From NCBI GenBank assembly GCA_965248775.1, contig OZ252150.1:434001-498000 (forward strand): 64,000 bases of DNA, given 5' to 3'. A program made the translations under genes and the position numbers. Origin of the DNA: JBHHUI01 sp965248775. GTDB lineage: Bacteria > Chloroflexota > Anaerolineae > Anaerolineales > JBHHUI01. Shown one piece after another: positions 55,424 through 63,006 of this stretch. Below the pieces are notes generated by a model. The model searched no databases. It saw nothing but the letters and a program-made list of their open reading frames with translations, and was not told the origin of the DNA. How positions within the stretch are numbered: position 1 is the stretch's first letter; the number at the start of each line of letters is the position of its first letter.

Positions 55424-56337
55424 TATTTTTCTCCCGCTAGGATTGAATACGAATCTACGAACCCCGCCAGGGCGTCTGCACCCGATGTGTGACCGGTATT
55501 CATGATGCGTGTCAAGATTAGATTGATTTTCGGGACCTCGGCATCTGAAATTATTTGAATGAGTTGGTGCCAATCGGCATTGGCCTCACCATTTGCAGCT
55601 GCACGCAGCGAGGCCCTTGAAATGTTATTCGTGCGCGGAACAGCACTCTTCGCTAACGCTTCCGAGAGGCGGGCGGCATCTGCCGGGGAGAGTGTGGACC
55701 ACAGACCATACATTACGCCGACTAGATAATCGTCCCCGGCCGGTGTTAGGCCCGGTCCGAGACCGGCGAGGGTAAATGCCGCCTGTTGCATGTGTGGGAT
55801 GTCTCTGGCGCGCAAGGCCCTCCGCATCGTGAGCACAGCCTGGCGAGCCTTGACGAAATATGCCTTTGTCTCCCCAACGACTTTCTCATCGGACGAAATT
55901 TGGGCGATGCTCCCTTCCGGTGCGTGCTTGCCGAGTTGATTGCGAATTTCATTTAGCCAAGGTTGCGAATCCTTCAAATCGTAAAGTCGCTCCCACTGCG
56001 GCAATGGATTCCAACTGATGGCTGCCTCGATGTCTATTTGAATTGCGCCAATGCTTATTGAAGAAGCATGCACGTGCACGGGCATCTCCTCGGATACCAT
56101 CTCAGACCAGTTGATTGATTCGTTCAGGCGGACTGCAAAAGGACCCATTGCCACCGGAGAGGCCAGCACGGAGATTAATTCGCTATCTGCGTTAATTAAA
56201 TTGCAGACGCGGTTAAAGATGTGTAGGATGCGCGCCGCGCTGGTGTTGGCAAGCCAGGCGCGTCCTGCGGGTGAGATAAAGTCTGCTGTAAGTTGAATCG
56301 TCTTCGCCTGGACGAAATCAGGGTGCCGGGATGGCAA
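55423..56337 (-). CDS. DUF2877 protein (AllH/YlbF type)
   Basis: 304 aa. C-terminal signature of DUF2877: AAFTLAGLGPGLTPAGDDYLV and MNTGHTSGADALAGFVDSYS, with NISRASLRAA between. In E. coli the homologue (ylbF, allH) belongs to the oxamate carbamoyltransferase set with fdrA (allF) and ylbE (allG) in allantoin use. A DUF1116 (AllG-type) gene lies at 63,000. The start (ATG 56337) overlaps the end of the epimerase gene by 20 bp, and the stop overlaps the amidohydrolase start. Direct catalytic role not established from sequence. Confidence 0.85.
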   Translation of the reverse strand: MPSRHPDFVQAKTIQLTADFISPAGRAWLANTSAARILHIFNRVCNLINADSELISVLASPVAMGPFAVRLNESINWSEMVSEEMPVHVHASSISIGAIQIDIEAAISWNPLPQWERLYDLKDSQPWLNEIRNQLGKHAPEGSIAQISSDEKVVGETKAYFVKARQAVLTMRRALRARDIPHMQQAAFTLAGLGPGLTPAGDDYLVGVMYGLWSTLSPADAARLSEALAKSAVPRTNNISRASLRAAANGEANADWHQLIQIISDAEVPKINLILTRIMNTGHTSGADALAGFVDSYSILAGEK

Positions 56338-57310
56338 GCTTACTCATCTCGTGCAGGATCGTCTCGCGGAGACCTTCCTGGGCCGGGCGCGGGTTGTACC
56401 CGATCGCCGCTTTCGTTGATTCGTGCGATACCCAAAATGTAGCGGGGTTGATATAAGCGAATGTTTCAGGATGGTAGACAGACGGCACTGGCAATACCAA
56501 AACGATCGCGCTCATTAACGCTTTGATTAATGGAACAAATGTGGCGCTGGCGAGAAATGGCATTTTGACCCCGCTAACCTCGCCGATAAATGGAACCAGC
56601 CGGTCGTAAAGCCAGGAGTCGCCGCTAAGGATGTATATCTCGCCTGGTTTTCCGATATCTCCGGCAGCATTAATTCCGTCGGCAACATCTTCCACATGTA
56701 CGTACGATGCACCGCTTCCACGCGCCGGCATCATGGGCAGCTCGCGTTTCAGGAGTTGGCGAATGGTATTCCCTAGTGGACTTGGATCGTCCGGACCGTA
56801 GACAAAAGCTGGGCAGCAAATGCTCACCGGGGCTCCAGCCGCGATGATTTCAATGGCAACTTTGTGTGCAAGGTATTTGGTGCGGTCGTATTCCGAGAGG
56901 ATTGAATCGCGGTCGGGCACAATCGGTTCGATTTCTAAACCATTTGTGTTGCCAAATATGCCGCAGGTACTGACATATACGATGTGCTCAATGTCCATCT
57001 CATACGCCAAGCTGAGGGTATTGCGCGTGCCGTCGACATTGATGGCATAGCCGCTGCTCGAGTCGCGCACACCGATGTCATACCAGCCGGCGCAGTGAAT
57101 AACTAGATCCGCTCCTTGCATGCCTGGGCGCATCGATTCGCGTTCGGTGACATCGCCGCGCATGATAGTAGCTCCGTCGGCTTCAAGTTGCATCGCCGGC
57201 GATTTATCGGGACGGCGAGCAAGTGCGATAACTTCGTCGCCGCGTGCGATCAGCTTTTGTGCGACATGGCCGCCTATAAATCCAGTTGCGCCGGTGATAA
57301 AAATTTTCAT
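56318..57310 (-). CDS. NAD-dependent epimerase/dehydratase family protein
   Basis: 330 aa extended SDR: MKIFITGATGFIGGHVAQKL (TGxxGxxG), VIHCAGWYDIGVRDSSSGYA, YVSTCGIFGN, SEYDRTKYLAHKVAIEI (YxxxK near the active site as YDRTKYLAH), SICCPAFVYGPDDPSPLGN. Resembles dihydroflavonol reductase/3-beta-HSD-like members. Start ATG 57310, directly after a heptamer-type inverted repeat. Overlaps the DUF2877 gene by 20 bp, so probably one transcript. Substrate unknown. Confidence 0.87.
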   Translation of the reverse strand: MKIFITGATGFIGGHVAQKLIARGDEVIALARRPDKSPAMQLEADGATIMRGDVTERESMRPGMQGADLVIHCAGWYDIGVRDSSSGYAINVDGTRNTLSLAYEMDIEHIVYVSTCGIFGNTNGLEIEPIVPDRDSILSEYDRTKYLAHKVAIEIIAAGAPVSICCPAFVYGPDDPSPLGNTIRQLLKRELPMMPARGSGASYVHVEDVADGINAAGDIGKPGEIYILSGDSWLYDRLVPFIGEVSGVKMPFLASATFVPLIKALMSAIVLVLPVPSVYHPETFAYINPATFWVSHESTKAAIGYNPRPAQEGLRETILHEMSKLAIPAP

Positions 57311-57329
57311 TTGTGCAGTTCCATTTCCG

Positions 57330-57374
57330 GGAGATTGGAGACTGGAGATGAATCTCCAATCTCTAGTCTCCTCC
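57330..57374. repeat. GAGATTG heptamer inverted repeat
   Basis: Heptamers GAGATTG, GAGACTG, GAGATGA followed by complementary ATCTCCA, ATCTCTA, GTCTCCT: a hairpin built of 7-bp units. It includes the stop codon of the molybdopterin hydroxylase gene. A related copy is at 61,525. Confidence 0.75.
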
Positions 57375-59702
57375 CTTGCCTTGAGCCAACTCCCACAATC
57401 GGTTCGGGCTCAGCGGTATTTCTAATAGTTCGACTTTGTTCTCCAGCGCATCTTCAACAGCCTGCGCGAAGAGTGCCCCGACAGGAATTGCTCCGGCTTC
57501 ACCAGCGCCTTTGACTCCAAGCAGATTGAGCGGAGAGGGCGTTACTATGTGTCCAATTTCCATGCGTGGCACATCTAACGAAGTGGGGATCAGGAAATCC
57601 ATGAACGTGCCATTGAGCAATTGTCCGTTTTCGTCCCAGTGCAATTGCTCATAAAATGCATTGCCGATGCCCTGTGCGACGCCGCCATGAATCTGCCCAT
57701 CCAGAATGAGTGGGTTGATAACTTCGCCACAGTCGTGCACGACGACGTAGTTCAAGATTTCCACGTCCAATGTGGCGACGTCTACTTCGACGATCATGGC
57801 ATGCACGCCGCTGGCGGTTGTCCCGCGCTCGGGGCCAAAGTAGTCCGTAGCTTCTAGCCCCGGCTCTGTTCCGGGTTTCACAGCGCCGCGTAAAGGGTTC
57901 GCGAGCTGCGCCAGTTCGCCCAGTGGGATGCTGCGGTCGGGGACACCTTTTACGCGCACTTCGCCATCTTCAATTACAAGATCCTCGGCAGCAGCCTCGA
58001 AGTGTTCGCTGGCGTGCTCCAAGATTTTCCGCCGCACCTTTTCGGCCGCGGCGTGGATCGCATTCCCGGCCACGACTGCGCCACGGCTGGCGAACGTGCC
58101 AACACCCCAGTGAAACTGATCGGTGTCGCCGGTGACGAGTTCGACATCCGTAACATCAACGCCTATCTGATCGGCGACAATCTGAGCAAAGCTGGTGAAA
58201 TGGCCTTGGCCCTGTGTGCCAATACCCGAGGCAACACTCACTTTGCCGCTGCCTTGTACTTGCACCCGTGCACCCTCGTACGGACCGATGCCGGTCCCTT
58301 CAACGTAAGAGACCACCCCAATGCCAAGATGACGACCATCGGCGCGCGCGGCGAGCTGTTTATCTTCCAGGAAGTCGGCGTATCCAATCAGCTCGAGGGC
58401 TTTGTCCAACGCCGGTTCGTAGTTGCCGCTATCGTAGACGAGCGGTGCGAAATCTTGATTTACGATATCGTTGTAGTACGGGAACTGATCGTGTGCAATG
58501 TAATTACGGCGGCGGATCTCATTCCTGTCGATGCCGAGTTCGCGCGAAGCGATATCTAGCAATCGCTCCATAACGAATACGCCGTGCTGCCGGCCAGCTC
58601 CACGATAGGGGGTGACGATCGGTTTGGTTGTGAAAACCGATGTGAATTCGGTGTAGTAATTCTCGATGGCGTACTGGCCGAGTAGCGTGCATTGTGTATT
58701 TAGCGGTATCGTCAGGCCATAGGGAATGTATGCGCCATTGTCGAGCAGAAAGACGTCTTTCACCCCGAGGATTTTGCCGTCCTTGCTGAGTGCAATTTCA
58801 GCATCGTGCACTTGGCCGCGTTCCTGCGTTGTAGCCACGAAATTCTCAGCGCGGTCTTCGATCCATTTCATAGGCCGCTTCAACTGCATGGCCGCCCACG
58901 GGATGAGCACTTCTTCCGGGTAGAACATCATAATCTTCGGGCCGAAGCCACCACCGATGAACGGGGCGATCACACGCACCTGATTCTCCGAAAGCCCGAG
59001 CATGGCCGCCAGCCCGTTGCGGATGATGACGGGTGCCTGTGTGCTATCCCAGATTGTCATTCGTCCGGCACGCGCGTCCCACTCTGCGACCACGCCTCGA
59101 TTCTCCATCGCCGCCGAAGGGCCGCGGTCGTAGAGCATGTGTCGCTGGATTACAAGATCAGCATTGGCCCGGGCGCTTTCATAATCACCCTTTCGTTGGA
59201 TAACATGCGCGCCGATGTTGCGCGGGACTTCGTCGTGGACACGCGGCGCATCAGGCTGTACCGCGGCCTTGAGGTCTACAACTGCGGGAAGGATTTCCCA
59301 ATCGATCAGAATATCCACTAGGGCGTCCTCGGCAAGATAGCGAGACTTCGCGACAACCATCACGACCGGTTCGCCGACCTGCCGGACTTTATCTTTGGCG
59401 AGCGGGACCTGTGTGCGCTCATTGAAAACAAGGCCATCAATTGGAGGGGGTGGCACAAGGAGTGGCCCCGGTTGCCAGTAGTCACCAAGATCGGCGGCAG
59501 TATAGATAGCATAGACGCTCTCTCTCGCGAGTGCTTGAGAGACATCTATCCCCTTGATGCGGGCATGCGCATAGGGGCTGCGATAGAAAGCGACATGCGC
59601 CATGCCGGCCAATTGCACGTCATCTACGAAGAGCGCCTGGCCTGCCAAGAGGCGGGGGTCTTCGTTGCGTTTGATACGTTGGCCAAATAACTTCGTCGTC
59701 AT
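57363..59702 (-). CDS. Molybdopterin-binding hydroxylase large subunit (xanthine dehydrogenase family)
   Basis: 779 aa, CoxL/XdhA-type Mo-MCD subunit. N-terminal MTTKLFGQRIKRNEDPRLLA, GGFGPKIMMFYPEEVLIPWA, active-site loop TPYRGAGRQHGVFVMERLLD (the CO-dehydrogenase form I Cys loop AYRCSFR is absent, so not a form I CO dehydrogenase), GIGTQGQGHFTSFAQIVADQ, and catalytic Glu in LLGVKGAGEAGAIPVGALFA. Hydroxylates an aldehyde or N-heterocycle such as a purine. The FAD and 2Fe-2S subunits are not adjacent (ABC genes upstream), so partners must lie elsewhere. Start ATG 59702. Confidence 0.9.
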   Translation of the reverse strand: MTTKLFGQRIKRNEDPRLLAGQALFVDDVQLAGMAHVAFYRSPYAHARIKGIDVSQALARESVYAIYTAADLGDYWQPGPLLVPPPPIDGLVFNERTQVPLAKDKVRQVGEPVVMVVAKSRYLAEDALVDILIDWEILPAVVDLKAAVQPDAPRVHDEVPRNIGAHVIQRKGDYESARANADLVIQRHMLYDRGPSAAMENRGVVAEWDARAGRMTIWDSTQAPVIIRNGLAAMLGLSENQVRVIAPFIGGGFGPKIMMFYPEEVLIPWAAMQLKRPMKWIEDRAENFVATTQERGQVHDAEIALSKDGKILGVKDVFLLDNGAYIPYGLTIPLNTQCTLLGQYAIENYYTEFTSVFTTKPIVTPYRGAGRQHGVFVMERLLDIASRELGIDRNEIRRRNYIAHDQFPYYNDIVNQDFAPLVYDSGNYEPALDKALELIGYADFLEDKQLAARADGRHLGIGVVSYVEGTGIGPYEGARVQVQGSGKVSVASGIGTQGQGHFTSFAQIVADQIGVDVTDVELVTGDTDQFHWGVGTFASRGAVVAGNAIHAAAEKVRRKILEHASEHFEAAAEDLVIEDGEVRVKGVPDRSIPLGELAQLANPLRGAVKPGTEPGLEATDYFGPERGTTASGVHAMIVEVDVATLDVEILNYVVVHDCGEVINPLILDGQIHGGVAQGIGNAFYEQLHWDENGQLLNGTFMDFLIPTSLDVPRMEIGHIVTPSPLNLLGVKGAGEAGAIPVGALFAQAVEDALENKVELLEIPLSPNRLWELAQGKGGD

Positions 59703-59714
59703 ATTACGACTCCA

Positions 59715-60596
59715 TCAAGAACTAATATCCTGCCTTTGAAAGATTGTTATCGCCAATCCAAGAAGGAGCACGATCCAGATCAGCATCAGAAGTATTGACT
59801 GCGTTGCCGAGAACTCGGCGGTGAATCCACCAAATGTCACGCCAGCCGGCTCTTGTGCAACAAACCAGCTGCGCAGATTGTCCAGATTGAATGTGGTTGT
59901 AAAGCGATAAAGATTGATGACGGAGGGCTGACCGATCAGACGTCCAAATACAAACAACCCGAACAACGAGATCGGATCAGCCAGGGAGAGGCCAAATCCC
60001 ACGAGCAGCCCGCCAAGAATGGATCGCGTCAGAATAGATGCCAGTGCAGCAAACCCTGCTATTGCAAGAAGGGCCAGCAAGCCAAGTAAAACGTGACGGA
60101 GCAGGTCAGGGAAATATTCTCTGAGGACCGCACCTGAAAGAGCGGGGCCATATGGCAGATCAACGACGAGATGACCGAGTGTTTGCCCAATGACGACGAG
60201 CACAGCGGTTGCGAGAAGAGAGAGCATGATGATGAATGTGAGCGTTACATATTTCGCCAGGACCAGACGAGTGCGCCCGGCGCGGGGCAAGATGTTTTTC
60301 CAAGTACCCCACTGGTATTCACCGGCGAACATCACAGCGACAAAGGCGAGCGGCAACAAGCGCCCGAAAATGTTGGATGGGAATGTGCTGACAAAACTCC
60401 AAATGCCGAGAGAGTCCTTTGTCCATGCTCCACTGGTCGTCCCGGCGATGCCGCTTGCCACGCTGTCGAACAATAAACTTGCAATGATCATAAGTGCGAA
60501 AAACCCAGCGACACCTACAGGAAACACCAAAACGAGGAAACTGGTGAGTAGGTAGTGCTTGACTGCTTTATCCCACTCTGCACGAAGCACACTCAT
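59715..60596 (-). CDS. ABC-2 type permease
   Basis: 293 aa, ATG 60596 overlapping the ATPase TGA (ATGA). Six hydrophobic segments: HYLLTSFLVLVFPVGVAGFF, LPLAFVAVMFAGEYQWGTWK (typical ABC-2 EYQWGT motif), LVLAKYVTLTFIIMLSLLAT, LLGLLALLAIAGFAALASIL, LLVGFGLSLADPISLFGLFV, ILLMLIWIVLLLGLAITIFQ. Extracellular loop NLYRFTTTFNLDNLRSWFVA. Pairs with the following ATPase as a DrrAB/Nat-like exporter; 12 bp from the hydroxylase gene. Confidence 0.88.
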   Translation of the reverse strand: MSVLRAEWDKAVKHYLLTSFLVLVFPVGVAGFFALMIIASLLFDSVASGIAGTTSGAWTKDSLGIWSFVSTFPSNIFGRLLPLAFVAVMFAGEYQWGTWKNILPRAGRTRLVLAKYVTLTFIIMLSLLATAVLVVIGQTLGHLVVDLPYGPALSGAVLREYFPDLLRHVLLGLLALLAIAGFAALASILTRSILGGLLVGFGLSLADPISLFGLFVFGRLIGQPSVINLYRFTTTFNLDNLRSWFVAQEPAGVTFGGFTAEFSATQSILLMLIWIVLLLGLAITIFQRQDISS

Positions 60597-61518
60597 ATCT
60601 GCCGTCCATCCTCGCCCGTGACCGCCATAAAGTAATCTTCCAGCGATTGTCTCCGCACGATTAGCTGGTGGACTTCGATGTCCGCTTGCACCAATGTACG
60701 AACCACCTTCCAACTCTCGGCTGCATTGGAATTGAGAACCAGCCAGTCGGCTTCTTTTTCAAACGACCAATGACTATTCAATATCTGTGCAGCCCGTTCC
60801 AGCGGCGTAGCCTGTATGCGCAGATCTGTCTTCCCCTCAGCCAGAAGCTCGTCAACTGATCCCTCACGCACAATCTCGCCGGCGTTGATAATCGCAACCC
60901 GATCACAGATTTGCTCGACTTCGTTGAGCAGATGGCTGGACAGAAAGACGGTCTTGCCGGCCTCTGTCGCCAGAGTACGGATAAAACTGCGCACTTCTTG
61001 AATGCCCGCGGGGTCGAGGCCGTTTGTCGGTTCATCGAGAATGACCAATTCAGGATTCCCCAGCAATGCTGCTGCAATGCCGAGACGTTGTTTCATCCCA
61101 AGTGAGTACGACTTCACAGCAGACTCTGCTCTTTTTGTTAAGCCCACTTGGTCAAGTAGGAAATCAATTCGCTGGCTGTCAACGCCGCCGGCGGGACGGG
61201 CAAAAACAGTCAAGTTATCTCGCCCACTCATATACTCGTAAAAAGCAGCTCCCTCCACTAATGCGCCGATGCGTTTAAAGATGTCTCCAGATTTTTGAAC
61301 ATCACTCCCAAATAGGTGTACTTTTCCCTCAGTTGGTCGGATAAGGTCCATCAACATGCGAATGGTGGTGGTTTTACCCGCGCCGTTGGGGCCCAGAAAG
61401 CCATACACTTGTCCAGCATCAACCTCCAGGTTGACATCGTACACAGCATTGACGACATTACGCCCGCGTCCGAACGTCTTGCTCAGGTGTTCGAGGCGGA
61501 TGGGGGAGGGGTACTCAT
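60593..61518 (-). CDS. ABC transporter ATPase, start disrupted
   Basis: ATPase with Walker A GFLGPNGAGKTTTIRMLMDL, signature KSYSLGMKQRLGIAAALLG, Walker B LVILDEPTNGLDPAG and switch His SSHLLNEVEQ. Sense extends upstream of GTG 61444 (SPIRLEHLSKTFGRGRNVVN). ATG 61516-61518 (MSTP) would be the natural start but is one base out of frame, with the shift falling in C-rich runs at about 61,505-61,512, so an indel there is likely. Coupled to the permease by ATGA. Exports an unknown compound. Confidence 0.85.
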
Positions 61519-61524
61519 TTCGAG

Positions 61525-61567
61525 CCTCTAATCTCCAGGAACTAGAGATCGGAGATTAGAGATTGCG
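61525..61567. repeat. GAGATT-type heptamer inverted repeat
   Basis: CTCTAATCTCCAGGA, a short gap, then GAGATCGGAGATTAGAGATT: inverted 7-bp units like those at 57,330. It lies immediately before the ABC ATPase start on the minus strand. Confidence 0.7.
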
Positions 61568-61577
61568 ATGATGAACT

Positions 61578-62363
61578 TTATTCCTCGACAAACGCCACCG
61601 CACGACAGAAAGCCGCTTCGCCGCCTTTAAACAACCACGGGAAGATGCCAATCGTCAGGCGCTTGTTCTGTAGTTCGGGGGCCGCGATCTGACCGCCCAT
61701 GTTCTCCACATGTATGCAATCGTGTGGAAAAAGCGCGTTGTGGGTGAGTTGGTAGGCAGAGTCCGGGAAAAGAACATCAATCTGATCAGCACCAAACTTA
61801 TCCTCACATTGTGCGCGCACCTTCTGCCAATGCTCAAGACCACCCTTGCCGAGGAAGCGCCCAATGGGCAGGTTCATAGGATGGTCCGTGGAGACCATAT
61901 CCACGCCCCAGATGTGAATCTTCTTTTCCAGCAGCCAATCGCAAATTTCGAAATGCGGACCAGGATGTCGATGGATATATTTTACTTCGTCGGGGCTGTC
62001 GCCGAACTGCGCATAATTATGCCAGCCGGTGTGGATGATCAGGATGTCACCTTCGCGCACTTCTACACGCTCTTCAATCATCTTCGGTGTGAAAATATCC
62101 AGCTCGTCCATGGCATCGCTTAGGTCGACGATAACACCATCGCCATAGAGCCAATCCAATGGAATCTGGTCTATGGTGCGCCCGTCGGTCACGAAGTGAC
62201 GTGGTGCATCCAGATGCGTTCCCATATGGTTTGAAGTCTCAATATATTGCGCGTTGACGCCATGTTCGATCTTGCGCTTGAAGTAGTGCACTTTGAATGG
62301 CGGATAAAACGGCCAGAAGGGTGCGTCCTGGTTGAGCGGTTGAGATAGGTCGTAGGGTTTCAT
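61578..62363 (-). CDS. Cyclase-family metal hydrolase (kynurenine formamidase-like fold)
   Basis: 261 aa. Signature HMGTHLDAPRHF (HxGTHxDxPxH metal site, residues about 46-57), DGVIVDLSDAMDELDIF, ILIIHTGWHNYAQFG, IWGVDMVSTDHPMNLPIG and CIHVENMGGQIAAPELQNKR. The family includes kynurenine formamidase, isatin hydrolase and other cyclic amide hydrolases using Mn or Zn. In a nucleobase-like cluster it may open a cyclic amide ring. Start ATG 62363, preceded by AAAGGAGCAC. Confidence 0.88.
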   Translation of the reverse strand: MKPYDLSQPLNQDAPFWPFYPPFKVHYFKRKIEHGVNAQYIETSNHMGTHLDAPRHFVTDGRTIDQIPLDWLYGDGVIVDLSDAMDELDIFTPKMIEERVEVREGDILIIHTGWHNYAQFGDSPDEVKYIHRHPGPHFEICDWLLEKKIHIWGVDMVSTDHPMNLPIGRFLGKGGLEHWQKVRAQCEDKFGADQIDVLFPDSAYQLTHNALFPHDCIHVENMGGQIAAPELQNKRLTIGIFPWLFKGGEAAFCRAVAFVEE

Positions 62364-62392
62364 TGTTTGTGCTCCTTTGGTGGTTAATGATT

Positions 62393-62476
62393 GGTGTTCA
62401 GTGACCAGTGTTTAGTATCCAGTGTTCGGTATTCAGTGTTCAGTCATCAGTGGGCAGTATTCGGTGGGTAGTTACT
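62393..62476. repeat. CAGT heptamer repeat
   Basis: About eleven 7-bp units of the form xxCAGTx (TTCAGTG, ACCAGTG, TTTAGTA, TCCAGTG and so on). It borders the stop of the four-helix-bundle gene. The complementary orientation, xxACTGx, recurs at 62,965-63,006 on the other side of that gene. Confidence 0.8.
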
Positions 62477-62912
62477 CGGAATCAGATATTAGAACATACT
62501 GTGCCACAGGTTCGCGAAATACCTTTTCTGGTTTGCAGAACTGTTTCGATTTGGACATCATTCCACCTATTAGGCGACCGATCTCCACACACTTGTGGAT
62601 GAGTCGATTCATTTGTTCAGGTGTGACATAATCGCAATCCTTTGCAACTTCTATCCAATGTTGTGTTTCTTGCTGTTCTGCGTCAGCATCGATGACCTTG
62701 CTCAGGAAAGGTTTCTCGTAGGATCGTTTCCCCCACGCCTCTGCGATTTGCGCACCTATCGAACGTGACGAACGACGTATCTGATCAGTTAATGAATAGA
62801 CCTCTTCTCTCGGAAATGCTTAAGACATTGTGAAAATCTCTCGTGCCAACTCTCTCGACTTCTGATAGACAACTAGCTCACGAAAGTTCTTGACATAGGG
62901 TAGATTTCTCAC
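62472..62912 (-). pseudogene. Four-helix-bundle (S23/IVP-like) protein with internal TAA
   Basis: GTG 62912 to TAA 62472, 146 codons: VRNLPYVKNFRELVVYQKSR, ELAREIFTMS, TAA at 62820-62822, then AFPREEVYSLTDQIRRSSRS, IGAQIAEAWGKRSYEKPFLS, AEQQETQHWIEVAKDCDYVT, IGRLIGGMMSKSKQF. This is the family related to proteins encoded in 23S rRNA intervening sequences. The stop stands where relatives have Lys (TSKAFP), so one A-to-T change would explain it. The gene lies between inverted heptamer repeats. Confidence 0.75.
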
Positions 62913-62964
62913 AATTAATCCGCCTCTCGATATTGAGTTCCAACGGTGCTATTCTGACAGCCGG

Positions 62965-63006
62965 ATACTGCATACTGAAAACTGTATACCGATTACTTCT
63001 CACTGC
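62965..63006. repeat. ACTG heptamer repeat
   Basis: Units ATACTGC, ATACTGA, AAACTGT, ATACCGA, TTACTTC, TCACTGC: 7-bp periodic, in the inverse orientation of the repeat at 62,393. The last unit overlaps the stop codon of the DUF1116 gene. Confidence 0.7.

Noticed and set aside
57363..59702. Carbon monoxide dehydrogenase (coxL)
   Set aside because: The form I active-site Cys loop is absent (PYRGAGR instead) and no medium or small cox subunits are adjacent.
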